Shown here one piece after another: positions 55,803-64,000 of a DNA stretch of 64,000 bases; within the stretch, counting starts at the first letter, position 1; the number at the start of each line of letters is the position of its first letter. The notes under the pieces were generated by a model. That model saw only the letters and a list, made by a program, of their open reading frames with translations, did no database searches and was not told the DNA's origin. The stretch covers positions 62,001 through 126,000 of the forward strand of contig NZ_JARVKV010000004.1 in the NCBI RefSeq assembly GCF_029813835.1. The letters are read 5' to 3'. This DNA is from Streptomyces sp. DH37. Lineage in GTDB: Bacteria > Actinomycetota > Actinomycetes > Streptomycetales > Streptomycetaceae. The position numbers were made by a program, and so were the translations under genes.

Positions 55803-57229
55803 CCGCCACCACTCCCATGTCCCCCCCGACCGCCTCCGCCCCCGCGCCCGCGCCCGCGCCGATCGCCGGGCTGCCCGCGGACTTCCGCTGGGGGGTGGCC
55901 ACCTCGTCGTACCAGATCGAGGGCGCCGTGGACGAGGACGGCCGCACCCCCTCCATCTGGGACACCTTCTGCCGGGTCCCCGGCGCCGTGGCCGGCGGCG
56001 AGAACGGCGACACGGCCTGCGACCACTACCACCGGATGCCGCAGGACGTGGAGCTGATCGCCTCCCTCGGCGTGGACACCTACCGCTTCTCGCTGGCCTG
56101 GCCCCGCATCCAGCCGGGCGGGCGCGGGAAGGGCAACCCGCACGGCATCGCCTTCTACGACCGGCTCACCGACGAGCTGCTGGAGCACGGCATCACCCCG
56201 TGGGTCACCCTCTACCACTGGGACCTGCCCCAGGAGCTGGAGGACGCCGGCGGCTGGCCCGCCCGCGACACCGCGTACCGCTTCGCCGACTACGCCGAGA
56301 TCGCCCACGACGCGCTCGGCGACCGCGTCCGGCACTGGACGACGCTGAACGAGCCGTGGTGCTCGGCGGTGCTCGGCTACGACCAGGGGGTGCACGCGCC
56401 GGGCCGCCGCGACTTCGGCGACTCCATGCGGGCCGTCCACCACCTGCTGCTCGGCCACGGCCTGGCCGCGCGGCGGCTGCGCGCCGCCGGGCACGCGCCC
56501 GAGGAGCTGGGCATCACCCTCAACCTGGGCACCGCCACCCCGGCCACCGACAGCGAGGCCGACCGGGCCGCCGCGCGCCGCGCCGACGGCATGGGCACCC
56601 GGCTCTACCTGGACCCGCTGGTGCACGGGCGCTATCCGCAGGACGTGGTGGAGGACCTGTCCGCCAGGGGGGTGACCCTGCCCGTGGAGGACGGCGACCT
56701 GGAGGTGATCTCCACACCGCTGGACGTGCTCGGCGTCAACTTCTACTCCGGCCACGTCTTCTCCGGCACCACCGAGGACGGCGCCGCCACGGACGAGGAC
56801 GGGCTGCCGGTGACACGGGTCGTCCCGCAGGGCCGGCCGCGCACGGCGATGGACTGGGAGATCGTCCCCGAGCGCCTGACCGAGCTGCTGGTGCGGCTGG
56901 AGAAGGACTACGGGCTGCCGACGGTGATCACCGAGAACGGCGCCGCCTTCGACGACGAGCCGGCGGCCGACGGCTCGGTGCACGACGCCGACCGCACCGC
57001 CTACCTCGCCGACCACATCCGCGCGGTGGCGGCGGCCCGGAGCGCGGGCGCGGACGTGCGCGGCTACTTCGCCTGGTCCCTGATGGACAACTTCGAGTGG
57101 GCCTACGGGTACGCCAAGCGGTTCGGCCTGGTCCACGTCGACTACGGCTCCCAGCGCCGCACCGTCAAGGACAGCGGGCTATGGTACCGGGACACCATCC
57201 GCCTCACCCGTCAGGCCGCCGCGGGCTGA
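55799..57229 (+). CDS. GH1 beta-glucosidase
   Basis: The 476-aa enzyme is a complete family 1 glycosidase: FRWGVATSSYQIEGAVDEDGR near residues 29-49, acid/base Glu185 in TTLNEPWC, and nucleophile Glu379 in VITENGAAF. There is no signal peptide, so it works in the cytoplasm on imported oligosaccharides. Its ATG overlaps the stop of the OppD-type gene (ATGA). Its last 19 bp overlap the convergent acyltransferase gene. It completes the beta-glucan pathway of this cluster. Confidence 0.95.
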   Translation: MTATTPMSPPTASAPAPAPAPIAGLPADFRWGVATSSYQIEGAVDEDGRTPSIWDTFCRVPGAVAGGENGDTACDHYHRMPQDVELIASLGVDTYRFSLAWPRIQPGGRGKGNPHGIAFYDRLTDELLEHGITPWVTLYHWDLPQELEDAGGWPARDTAYRFADYAEIAHDALGDRVRHWTTLNEPWCSAVLGYDQGVHAPGRRDFGDSMRAVHHLLLGHGLAARRLRAAGHAPEELGITLNLGTATPATDSEADRAAARRADGMGTRLYLDPLVHGRYPQDVVEDLSARGVTLPVEDGDLEVISTPLDVLGVNFYSGHVFSGTTEDGAATDEDGLPVTRVVPQGRPRTAMDWEIVPERLTELLVRLEKDYGLPTVITENGAAFDDEPAADGSVHDADRTAYLADHIRAVAAARSAGADVRGYFAWSLMDNFEWAYGYAKRFGLVHVDYGSQRRTVKDSGLWYRDTIRLTRQAAAG

Positions 57230-58176
57230 CGTCCGGACAGGTCCCGGCCGGTTCCCGTGCCGGTGGCGGGACCGGGCGGTGGCGGGCACGGACGACCGCC
57301 CGCCACCGCCGCCGTCTCCACCGCCGCCGTCAGGGCCGCCTCCACCGCCTCCCGCGCGGCGCCGGCCAGCGCGCGGCGGTCGGGGTGGGCGCCGGGCGGC
57401 AGCGGCGGCAGTACGGTCACCTCGGCGACCAGGCCCCGGGCGGCGGCCACCCGGCGCAGCGAGGCGGCCAGCGTGTCGTCGCCGACGAAGGCGGCCCGCG
57501 CGTCCACCGTGCCGCCCGCCTCCACCGCGCCGCCCGCCGCGCCGCCCGCCGCGCCGCGCGTCCGGTAGCGGATCGCCACCGGCTGCACGGGCACCCCGGC
57601 GTCCAGCGCGGCCTGGAACACCGCCCGCCGGAACGGCCCCCGCTGCCTGCCGCACCGGGTGCTGCCCTCGGGGAAGACCACCACGGTCGAGCCCGCGCGC
57701 AGGGCCGCGGCGATCTCCCCGACCGTTCCCGGCAGGGAGCGCAGCCGCTCCCGGTCGATGAAGAGGGTGCCCCCGCGGGCGGCCAGCCGCCCCAGCACCG
57801 GATACCGTCCGACCTCCCGCTTGGCCAGCATCCGGCCGGGCACGACGGCGGCCAGCAGCGGCACGTCCAGCCAGGAGACGTGGTTGGCCACCACCAGCGC
57901 CGGGCCGGCCGCGGGCGCGCCCGTGACCCGGACCCGTACGCCCAGCGCGGCGGCGATCGCCCGGTTCCACCGCCGCACCAGCCCCTCGCGGCGGGCCGGG
58001 GCGAGGCGGCGTACGGCCGGTGACAGCGCCACACCCGTCAGCAGGACGGCGGCCAGGGCCGCCCAGCGGACCGGCCGCAGCGCCGCCCCGGCCGCCGCCG
58101 GGCCGCGGGGCAGGCAGCCGGCCACGGTGCACGGCGAGAAGGGGAACCACGGGTTCGCCCGGCCTGCGGTGTCCAT
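57211..58176 (-). CDS. 1-acyl-sn-glycerol-3-phosphate acyltransferase family (PlsC; OlsA-like)
   Basis: The 321-aa protein has an N-terminal membrane segment (LAAVLLTGVALSPAVRRL) and the PlsC motifs: NHVSWLD near residue 98 (His and Asp of HX4D), GTLFIDRERL and FPEGSTRCG. It transfers an acyl chain to a lyso-lipid at the membrane. The preceding gene encodes an OlsB-like GNAT enzyme, and such a pair makes ornithine lipids: OlsB forms lyso-ornithine lipid and OlsA acylates it. That role is inferred from pairing. GGGAGGAG lies before the ATG at 58176, 30 bp after the partner. Confidence 0.88.
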   Translation of the reverse strand: MDTAGRANPWFPFSPCTVAGCLPRGPAAAGAALRPVRWAALAAVLLTGVALSPAVRRLAPARREGLVRRWNRAIAAALGVRVRVTGAPAAGPALVVANHVSWLDVPLLAAVVPGRMLAKREVGRYPVLGRLAARGGTLFIDRERLRSLPGTVGEIAAALRAGSTVVVFPEGSTRCGRQRGPFRRAVFQAALDAGVPVQPVAIRYRTRGAAGGAAGGAVEAGGTVDARAAFVGDDTLAASLRRVAAARGLVAEVTVLPPLPPGAHPDRRALAGAAREAVEAALTAAVETAAVAGGRPCPPPPGPATGTGTGRDLSGRQPAAA

Positions 58177-58206
58177 CGCTCCTCCCCTCTTCCGCCGCCG
58201 GTTCCG

Positions 58207-59022
58207 TCAGGCCGGGAGGAGGGCGAGGAAGTGGCGCAGGTAGCGCGGGTCGGTGTCGCGCAGCGAGAGCAGCACGTACAGGTCGGCGACGCCGAACTCC
58301 GGGTCGTGGGCGGGCTCCCCGCAGACCTTGGCGCCCAGCCGCAGGTAGCCGCGCAGCAGCGGGGGCAGCGCGGTGCGGGGGGCGGCGCCCGGCGCCTGCT
58401 CCACGCCCTCGGCGCGCCAGGGCAGCCGGGGGCGCACCCGGTACGCGACGGGCGCGAGGTGCCGTTCGGCGACCGTCTCCCACACGGCGGCGGCCGTCCT
58501 CCCGCCGTCGGCCAGCGGCAGGGAGCAGCACCCGCCGAGCCAGTTGTGCCCGGTGCGCGTCAGGTAGCGGGCGATGCCCGCCCACATCAGGGAGATGACG
58601 GCGCCGCCGCGGTGGTCGGGGTGGACGCAGGAGCGGCCCGCCTCCACCAGGTCGCCGCGCAGGCCCGCCAGTCCGTCCAGCTCGAACTCCCCCTCGGCGT
58701 ACAGCCCTCCGGCGGCGCGCGCCCGTTCGGGCGGCAGCAGCCGGTAGGTGCCCACCACCTCCCCGGTCGCCCGCTCCCTCACCAGGAGGTGGTCGCAGTA
58801 CGCGTCGAAGGGGTCGGCGTCCAGCCCCGGCTCGGGGGTGGCGAGGCGGGCGCCCATCTCCCCGGCGAAGACCTCGTACCGCAGGCGCTGCGCGGCCCGT
58901 ACGTCCGCCTCGCCGCGGGCGAGGGAGACGGTGTAGCCGGTCCCGGCGGACGCGGACGCGGGGGCGGAGGGCTGGGCGGGGACGCCGGGGAGGGCGGTGG
59001 CGGGGACGGTGGGAACGGACAC
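58207..59022 (-). CDS. GNAT-fold acyltransferase, OlsB-like (L-ornithine N-acyltransferase family)
   Basis: The 271-aa protein resembles OlsB/hemolysin-type N-acyltransferases: RLRYEVFAGEMGA near residues 47-59, DPFDAYCDHLLVRE, VGTYRLLPPE, ELGRSCV-like LVEAGRSCVHPDHRGGAVISLMWAGIARYL and NWLGGCCSLPL. OlsB uses 3-hydroxyacyl-ACP to acylate the alpha-amino group of ornithine. The first 27 residues are an alanine/proline tail. GAGGAGG precedes the GTG at 59022. With the PlsC-type gene it probably forms an ornithine-lipid operon, often used when phosphate is scarce; no phosphate box was identified. Confidence 0.85.
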   Translation of the reverse strand: MSVPTVPATALPGVPAQPSAPASASAGTGYTVSLARGEADVRAAQRLRYEVFAGEMGARLATPEPGLDADPFDAYCDHLLVRERATGEVVGTYRLLPPERARAAGGLYAEGEFELDGLAGLRGDLVEAGRSCVHPDHRGGAVISLMWAGIARYLTRTGHNWLGGCCSLPLADGGRTAAAVWETVAERHLAPVAYRVRPRLPWRAEGVEQAPGAAPRTALPPLLRGYLRLGAKVCGEPAHDPEFGVADLYVLLSLRDTDPRYLRHFLALLPA

Positions 59023-59305
59023 GACGGGTCCTCCTCATCCGGGCGGCGAGCGGAATCGCCGGACCACCGGGCGGCGGCCTGGCTCACCCCTTTCTTCGCC
59101 GGGCTGGCTGGATTCGGCGTGACCGCTCCGGGGAGCCGGGGTGTGCGCTGTCTGAACACACGCCCCCGGCGCGTCCGGGCCGCGGACGGCGCCGTGTCAC
59201 CCGTTCGGAGCAGACGGACATGAAACCGCCCATCCCGGTCAAGGGATGGGGTGAGAGGTCATCACGGGGCGCGGCGGCGGCGCCCGGCCGGAGGGACGGC
59301 GAGCG

Positions 59306-60331
59306 ATGCGGACGACACGGACGGCGGGGACGGGGGCGGCGCGGACGGCGGGGACGGCGGGAAGCAGGCGGGGCACGGGACGGCGGACCGCGCGGGCCCG
59401 GGCGCTGGCGGCGCTGCTGGTGTCCGCCGCGCTGCTGACGGGCTGCCCGGGCGGCGGCGACGGGGAGCAGGGGAGCCGCTCCCCGTTCACCGGCGAGGAG
59501 GTCCGGGACGCCTCGGCGCCGGTGCTCGCCGTGAAGATCGACAACGTGGCGGCGGCGCGCCCCCAGTCGGGGCTGGAGCAGGCCGACATCGTGTACGTGG
59601 AGCAGGTCGAGTCGGGGCTGACCCGGCTGCTGGCCGTGTACTCCTCCGACCTGCCGCCCTCCGTCGGCCCGGTGCGCAGCGCACGGGAGTCGGACATCGA
59701 GCTGCTGCGGCAGTTCGGCGAACCGGCGCTGGCCTACTCCGGGGCGCAGTCGAAGCTGGTGCCGGTGCTGGAGGCGTCCTCCCTCCGCCTGGTGCCGCCC
59801 GGCGAGGCGCCCGGCGCCTACTCGCGCAGCGCGGAGCGCTCCGCCCCGCACAACATGTACCTGGATCCCCGGGCCGCGCTGCGCGAGGCGCCCGACGGGG
59901 TGAGCGGTGCCTCCGACATCGGCTTCCGCTTCGGCTCGGCGCCGGAGGGCGGCCGGGCCGACACCGAGGAGGCCGTCCGTTTCCCGGCCGTCCGGTACGC
60001 CTTCGTCTGGTCGGCCGAGCACGACCGCTGGCTGGTGTCCATCGACGGCGAGGAGGCGACCGCCGCCGACGGCGGCCGGCTCGGGGCCCCCACGGTCGTC
60101 CTCCAGCGCGTGGTGATCCGCGACTCCCGCTTCCAGGACCGCGGCGGCAGCGTCAGCCCGTACTCGGAGACCACCGGCTCCGGCGAGGCGACGGTGCTGC
60201 GCGGCGGCCGGGCGTACGAAGCGCGCTGGTCGCGGCCGTCGGCGGAGAGCGGCACGCAGTTCACCACGCCCGGGGGCGACCCGGTGACCTTCGCCCGGGG
60301 GCAGGTGTGGGTGGTGCTCGCCCCGCGCTGA
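59306..60331 (+). CDS. DUF3048 domain-containing lipoprotein
   Basis: The 341-aa protein has an arginine-rich n-region, a short hydrophobic core and a lipobox LLTGC at about residue 47, so it is a lipoprotein. DUF3048 text follows: APVLAVKIDNVAAARPQSGLEQADIVYVEQVESGLTRLLAVY, then GPVRSARESDIELL, YSGAQSKLVP and, near the end, YDGEQ-like TPGGDPVTFARGQVWVVL. Similar to Bacillus YerB; its role is unknown, possibly in cell-envelope assembly. GGAGGG lies about 10 nt upstream. The 283-bp gap before it (59023-59305) shows no gene. Confidence 0.88.
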   Translation: MRTTRTAGTGAARTAGTAGSRRGTGRRTARARALAALLVSAALLTGCPGGGDGEQGSRSPFTGEEVRDASAPVLAVKIDNVAAARPQSGLEQADIVYVEQVESGLTRLLAVYSSDLPPSVGPVRSARESDIELLRQFGEPALAYSGAQSKLVPVLEASSLRLVPPGEAPGAYSRSAERSAPHNMYLDPRAALREAPDGVSGASDIGFRFGSAPEGGRADTEEAVRFPAVRYAFVWSAEHDRWLVSIDGEEATAADGGRLGAPTVVLQRVVIRDSRFQDRGGSVSPYSETTGSGEATVLRGGRAYEARWSRPSAESGTQFTTPGGDPVTFARGQVWVVLAPR

Positions 60332-60432
60332 GCCGGCGCGGGCACGGGGCGGGCACGGAACGGGCACCGCCCCCGGGGGTGACCCGCTGCCCGCCGCCCG
60401 TCGCGCCGGCTGCCCGCTGCCCGCCGCGCCGG

Positions 60433-61242
60433 CTACCCCGGTGCCGCGTGGCGCTGGAGGACGGCGCGGAGATCCGCCTCGAAGGCGTCGTAGCGGGCGC
60501 GCAGCGCCGCGCCCGGCCAGTCGCCGGGCAGCAGACCGGCGGGGAGCAGGGGGTCGGCGAGCAGATGGCGCAGGACGGCGGCCGAGACGGTGAAGCGCCG
60601 GGCCAGGTCCCCGGCCTCCGCGGCGGCGTCGGCGGCGGCCGTCAGGGCGCGGGCGCCGGCCGCCCAGCCGTCCAGGTCCCACAGCGCGGCGGCCAGTTCG
60701 GCCGGGTCGCCGTCGGGGGCGCCGGTCAGCAGCGTGCACTGCTCGGCGACCACGGGCGGGCGGGCCCGCAGCAGGTTGGCGGGGCGCAGCCAGGTCCCCT
60801 CGCGCAGTTCGGCCAGGCGCAGGGCGGTCATGGCCTGGCGCAGGGCGCCCCGGTCGACCGCGGCCCGGCGCTCGGCGGTGACGACGGCGATCTCCCACTC
60901 GCCCCGCCAGTCGCGGGTGCGGGGCGCGCGGCTGTCGTCCTGGCGGGCCTGGCGCTCCAGCAGGCGCGCGGTGAGGCCGTACGAGCCGTCGGCGCGCTGG
61001 GCCAGGTCCCCGGCCGCGACCATCCGCGACAGCGCCACCCGCACCGTGCCCTCCGCGATCCCGAAGAGTTCGCCGACCCGGACCAGGGCCCTGGCGGGCA
61101 GGGCGGGCGGGTGGTGGCCGAGCAGGGTGCTGAGCACGATCGAGCGGGCCGTCAGGGGCCGCAGGGCGGGTGCCCGGGTGCCGTGGGTGCCGTGGGTGCC
61201 GTGAGTGCCGTGAGTGCCGTCCGGGCCTTCTGTGCCGTTCAT
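60433..61242 (-). CDS. PaaX family transcriptional regulator
   Basis: The 269-aa protein matches PaaX: TARSIVLSTLLGHHPPALPARALVRVGELFGIAEGTVRVALSRMVAAGDL, then YGLTARLLERQARQD, a central DWRGEWEIAVV and a helical C-terminus. PaaX-type repressors bind acyl-CoA effectors such as phenylacetyl-CoA. ATG 61272 is in frame but lies inside the likely operator, so I start at ATG 61242. The N-terminus carries five tandem Gly-Thr-His units from a 9-bp repeat at 61168-61215. It is divergent from the AidB-like dehydrogenase, its probable target. Confidence 0.88.
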   Translation of the reverse strand: MNGTEGPDGTHGTHGTHGTHGTRAPALRPLTARSIVLSTLLGHHPPALPARALVRVGELFGIAEGTVRVALSRMVAAGDLAQRADGSYGLTARLLERQARQDDSRAPRTRDWRGEWEIAVVTAERRAAVDRGALRQAMTALRLAELREGTWLRPANLLRARPPVVAEQCTLLTGAPDGDPAELAAALWDLDGWAAGARALTAAADAAAEAGDLARRFTVSAAVLRHLLADPLLPAGLLPGDWPGAALRARYDAFEADLRAVLQRHAAPG

Positions 61243-61269
61243 GAGCAGCGCAATCCTAGCCGCCTGGGC

Positions 61270-61307
61270 CATTACAGCTTTCCGTCACGTATGCGGGATC
61301 TGTAATG
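61270..61307. promoter_or_regulatory. Inverted repeat operator between paaX and the AidB-like gene
   Basis: CATTACAG (61270-61277) and CTGTAATG (61300-61307) are perfect complements separated by 22 bp. The right arm contains TAATGT, which may be part of a -10 box for the forward gene (61303-61308), with TTTCCG 18 bp before it. Repressor binding here could control both genes. Confidence 0.6.
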
Positions 61308-61356
61308 TCAGAGTACGGGCACCGCCGTCCCGCCGCCGCTCCTGCCGGAGGTCGCC

Positions 61357-63021
61357 GTGAGCGCCACCCATGAAGTGATCAACCAGCCCCCGCCGCTGAC
61401 CGGCTTCACCACCGCCGACGACCCCGCCGTACCGGAGGCCCTGCGCCGCCACGGCGCCGGGTGGGGCGAGGCGGAGGTCCGGGAGCTGGGCGCGCTGGCC
61501 GGCACGCCCGAGGTGCAGGACTGGGCCCGGATGGCCGAGGAGACCCCGCCCCGCCTGCGCACCCACGACCGCTACGGCCACCGCGTGGACGAGGTGGAGT
61601 TCCACCCCGCCTGGCACCGCCTGATGGAGACGGCCGTCCGGCACGGGCTGCACGCGGCGCCCTGGGCCGACGACCGCCCCGGCGCGCATCTGGTGCGCGC
61701 CGCCAAGTTCTACCTGTGGTCCCAGGCCGAGGCCGGGCACGGCTGCCCGGTCTCCATGACGTACGCCGCCGTCCCCGCGCTGCGCGCCCAGCCCGAACTG
61801 GCCGCCGCCTACGAGCCGCTGCTGGCCTCCCGCTCCTACGACGCCGGGCTGCGTCCGCCGCTGGGCAAGTCCGGGCTGATCGCGGGCATGTCGATGACGG
61901 AGAAGCAGGGCGGCTCGGACGTGCGGGCCAACACCACCGAGGCCGTCCCGGCCGGCGACGGCGGCTATCTGCTCACCGGCCACAAGTGGTTCACCTCCGC
62001 GCCGATGAGCGACGTCTTCCTGGTGCTCGCGCAGGCCGAGGAGGGGCTGACCTGCTTCCTGCTGCCGCGCGTCCTGCCGGACGGCACCCGCAACGCGATG
62101 CGCCTCCAGCGTCTGAAGGACAAGCTGGGCAACCGCTCCAACGCCTCCTCCGAGGTCGAGTACGACCGGGCCGTGGCCTGGCCGGTCGGGGAGCCGGGGC
62201 GCGGGGTGCGCACCATCGTGGAGATGGTGAACATGACCCGTCTGGACTGCGTCCTGGGCACGGCCGCCGGCATGCGCGCCGGACTGCGGCAGGCCCTCCA
62301 CCACACCGCCCACCGGCGGGCCTTCGGCGCCGAGCTGATCGACCAGCCGCTGATGCGCTCGGTCCTGGCCGACCTGGCCGTCGAGTCGGAGGCGGCCACC
62401 ACCCTCGGGCTGCGGCTGGCGGCGGCCGTGGACGCCGCGCACGCCGGGGACGCGTCGGAGGCGGCCTTCCGCCGCCTGGCCCTGGCGGTGTCCAAGTACT
62501 GGGTGTGCAAGCGCGGCAGCGCGCACGCGGCCGAGGCGCTGGAGTGCCTGGGCGGCAACGGCTACGTCGAGGAGTCGGGCATGCCGCGCCTGTACCGCGA
62601 GGCGCCGCTGCTGTCGATCTGGGAGGGCTCGGGCAACGTGGTCGCCCTCGACGTCCTGCGCGCCCTGGCCAGGGAACCCGCCGCGCTGGACGCCGTGCTG
62701 GCCGAGGTGGACGCCGCCGCCGGCGCCGACGCCCGGCTGGACGCGGCCGCGGCCGGGGTGCGGGCCATGCTGCCGGAGCTGCGCGACCCGCGGGTCGCGC
62801 AGCTCCGCGCCCGGGTCCTCGCCGAACGGCTGGCCCTCGTCCTCCAGGGCAGTCTGCTGGTGCGCCACAGCCACCCGGCCGTCGCCGACGCGTTCTGCGC
62901 CTCCCGGCTCGGCGGGGACTGGGGGTACGCCTTCGGCACCCTCCCGGCGGGCGCGGACCTCGGCGCGATCCTGGAGCGCGCCCGCCCGAAGGACGATGTC
63001 GCCCCGGCGCCCGCGCGGTGA
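61357..63021 (+). CDS. Acyl-CoA dehydrogenase family protein, AidB-like
   Basis: The 554-aa flavoprotein follows the AidB pattern: THEVINQPPPLTGF at the N-terminus, LIAGMSMTEKQGGSDVRANTT near 175-195, GHKWFTSAPMSDVFLVLAQAE, SNASSEVEYDRAVAW and EAPLLSIWEGSGNVVALDVLRA. E. coli AidB is induced by alkylating agents, binds DNA and has weak isovaleryl-CoA dehydrogenase activity. The PaaX-type regulator next door suggests an acyl-CoA signal here instead. GGAGG lies 4 nt before the GTG at 61357. Confidence 0.9.
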   Translation: MSATHEVINQPPPLTGFTTADDPAVPEALRRHGAGWGEAEVRELGALAGTPEVQDWARMAEETPPRLRTHDRYGHRVDEVEFHPAWHRLMETAVRHGLHAAPWADDRPGAHLVRAAKFYLWSQAEAGHGCPVSMTYAAVPALRAQPELAAAYEPLLASRSYDAGLRPPLGKSGLIAGMSMTEKQGGSDVRANTTEAVPAGDGGYLLTGHKWFTSAPMSDVFLVLAQAEEGLTCFLLPRVLPDGTRNAMRLQRLKDKLGNRSNASSEVEYDRAVAWPVGEPGRGVRTIVEMVNMTRLDCVLGTAAGMRAGLRQALHHTAHRRAFGAELIDQPLMRSVLADLAVESEAATTLGLRLAAAVDAAHAGDASEAAFRRLALAVSKYWVCKRGSAHAAEALECLGGNGYVEESGMPRLYREAPLLSIWEGSGNVVALDVLRALAREPAALDAVLAEVDAAAGADARLDAAAAGVRAMLPELRDPRVAQLRARVLAERLALVLQGSLLVRHSHPAVADAFCASRLGGDWGYAFGTLPAGADLGAILERARPKDDVAPAPAR

Positions 63022-63048
63022 GCGCCCGCGCGCCGGGGGCGGGCGCGG

Positions 63049-63876
63049 TCAGCAGGTGCGGAGCCAGGCGTCCAGGGCGGGGCGCTTGCGGATCGAGCTC
63101 AGGCGCAGCCGGCGCGAGGTGTCGCAGAACTCCCCGGTGGACAGGGCGTACTCGGCGTGCAGGACGGCCTTGCCCCGTTCGGTGAACGGGGAGAGCCGCG
63201 CGCACTCGCCGAACTCGGCGCACTCCTCGTTGACCGCGAAGTCGAAGTCGTCCACCAGCTCCGGGATCTGGTCGAGGTCGTTCTTCAGGCCGACCGAGAG
63301 CCCCCGCCGGTGGGCGAGTTCCGCGACCGTGCGGTTGAACGCGAGCTGGTGGGCGGCGGTGAGGGGGAAGCCGGTGTCGTTGCGGTAGCCGTCGAGCAGG
63401 TCGGGCTCGACCGCGTCGAAGCCCTTCCTCGCGCACATGTCGACGCGCGCGGCCAGGATCGGGCGCAGGACGTCCAGGCGGCGGATGTCCACCCAGCGCT
63501 CGCCGGGCCAGCCGTTGCCCCGGCCCAGGACGGAGGGCGGGTAGGCGTCCCGGTCGGGGCGGAAGTCCTCCCAGGCGCCGGCGTTGAGGTAGCAGATCAC
63601 CCTGCGGCCGCGGGTGTGGAGGGCGGCCACGGTCGCCGCGCCGTTCTCGAAGCCGTCGATGTCGTAGACCTCGGCGTCCACGTCCGGGTCGACGCGGCCC
63701 TGGAGCTGCCACTGCCAGGTGGTGCCGGGCTCCGGCCGCCAGCGGGCTCCGTCCGGGGGCGCCCCGCCCGGCGGGGCGGGGCCCGAGCACGCCGCCGTGA
63801 GCAGCAGCAGGAGGCAGAGCAGCGGGGCGGCGAGGCGGCGGCCCCGGGGGTCCGGGCGGAAACGGCGGCGGGTCAC
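63049..63876 (-). CDS. Endo-alpha-1,4-polygalactosaminidase-like (GH114) lipoprotein
   Basis: The 275-aa protein from GTG 63876 has an arginine-rich n-region, a leucine-rich core and a lipobox-like LLTAAC near residue 30, so it is probably a lipoprotein. The GH114 core reads TWQWQLQGRVD, DIDGFENGAATVAALHTRGRRVICYLNAGAWEDFRPD, RWVDIRRLDVL, FDAVEPDLLDGY (an acidic catalytic candidate) and GLSVGLKNDLDQIPELVDDFDFAVNEEC. GH114 enzymes cleave alpha-1,4-galactosamine polymers; the natural substrate here is unknown. A longer frame to 63966 adds a proline/valine-rich stretch of doubtful meaning. Confidence 0.87.
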   Translation of the reverse strand: MTRRRFRPDPRGRRLAAPLLCLLLLLTAACSGPAPPGGAPPDGARWRPEPGTTWQWQLQGRVDPDVDAEVYDIDGFENGAATVAALHTRGRRVICYLNAGAWEDFRPDRDAYPPSVLGRGNGWPGERWVDIRRLDVLRPILAARVDMCARKGFDAVEPDLLDGYRNDTGFPLTAAHQLAFNRTVAELAHRRGLSVGLKNDLDQIPELVDDFDFAVNEECAEFGECARLSPFTERGKAVLHAEYALSTGEFCDTSRRLRLSSIRKRPALDAWLRTC

Positions 63877-64000
63877 GGGGCGATCATCCCGCAGCCGGGC
63901 GCGGGGCACTGCGGGCACTTCGGGTACCGCGGACACTGCGGGTGCCCGGACGGAAACGGTCCGCATCCGTCGCCGACCCGCACGGCTGGACTCCCCGTCG

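Noticed and set aside
61168..61215. Mini-CRISPR or regulatory repeat
   Set aside because: It is in frame and codes a Gly-Thr-His tract at the N-terminus of the PaaX protein.

Overview
The window is very high in G+C and reads as chromosomal DNA of a Streptomyces-like actinomycete. The evidence is the codon bias, GTG and TTG starts, four-base ATGA/GTGA overlaps, and families typical of that group (DUF397 with XRE-DUF5753 partners, SCO6745-like, DUF1206, DUF1707, DUF3048, an LPFR-motif microprotein). I cannot name the species. No rRNA, tRNA, CRISPR array or replication origin was seen.

Layout. 1-5 kb: a crotonase-fold protein, an SCO6745-like protein, a 41-aa LPFR protein and the Tex RNA-binding factor. 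5-9.4 kb: an acyl-ACP desaturase behind a palindromic operator, a secreted GH16 glucanase, and small reverse-strand genes. 9.5-10.6 kb: an XRE-DUF5753 gene with two single-base frameshifts, then an intact DUF397 gene. 10.6-13.4 kb: a three-gene ABC-2 exporter. 13.6-25.1 kb: an alpha/beta hydrolase, DUF1206, a Tat-exported PghP-like hydrolase, a GH43 enzyme with a clear promoter and 16-bp palindrome, a uridine-kinase-like protein, a nitroreductase, an ABC-F protein behind a leader peptide, a TetR/methyltransferase pair with twin operators, and a MerR regulator. 25.2-31.1 kb: a four-gene reverse-strand beta-oxidation cluster (racemase, long-chain-type acyl-CoA dehydrogenase, thiolase, FadB-type protein).

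31.1-43.6 kb is accessory in character. It carries a 1567-codon secreted protein joining a CdtB-like nuclease/phosphatase domain, a degenerate SGNH domain, FG-GAP repeats, a GH18 chitinase and a chitin-binding module. Beside it are scraps of an IS1380 transposase, an Rhs protein and an XRE regulator. Further on an IS256 transposase and Rhs-like remnants lie between two perfect 41-bp repeats. Ordinary genes (YjbR, enoyl reductase-like, CaiB-like, DUF1707) sit between these scraps.

43.6-64 kb: glyA under a ZTP riboswitch, dodecin, then a beta-glucan utilisation cluster: secreted GH16-CBM13 endoglucanase, LacI regulator, family 5 solute-binding lipoprotein, two permeases, two ATPases and a GH1 beta-glucosidase. 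One operator family (TGAGAGCGCTCTCA) occurs twice before the binding-protein gene, twice in imperfect form between the GH16 and lacI genes, and once 42 kb away before the first GH16 gene. This suggests one regulon: secreted GH16 enzymes cut the polymer, the transporter imports oligosaccharides and GH1 finishes them. The window ends with an OlsA/OlsB-like ornithine-lipid pair, a DUF3048 lipoprotein, a PaaX regulator divergent from an AidB-like dehydrogenase, and a GH114-like lipoprotein.
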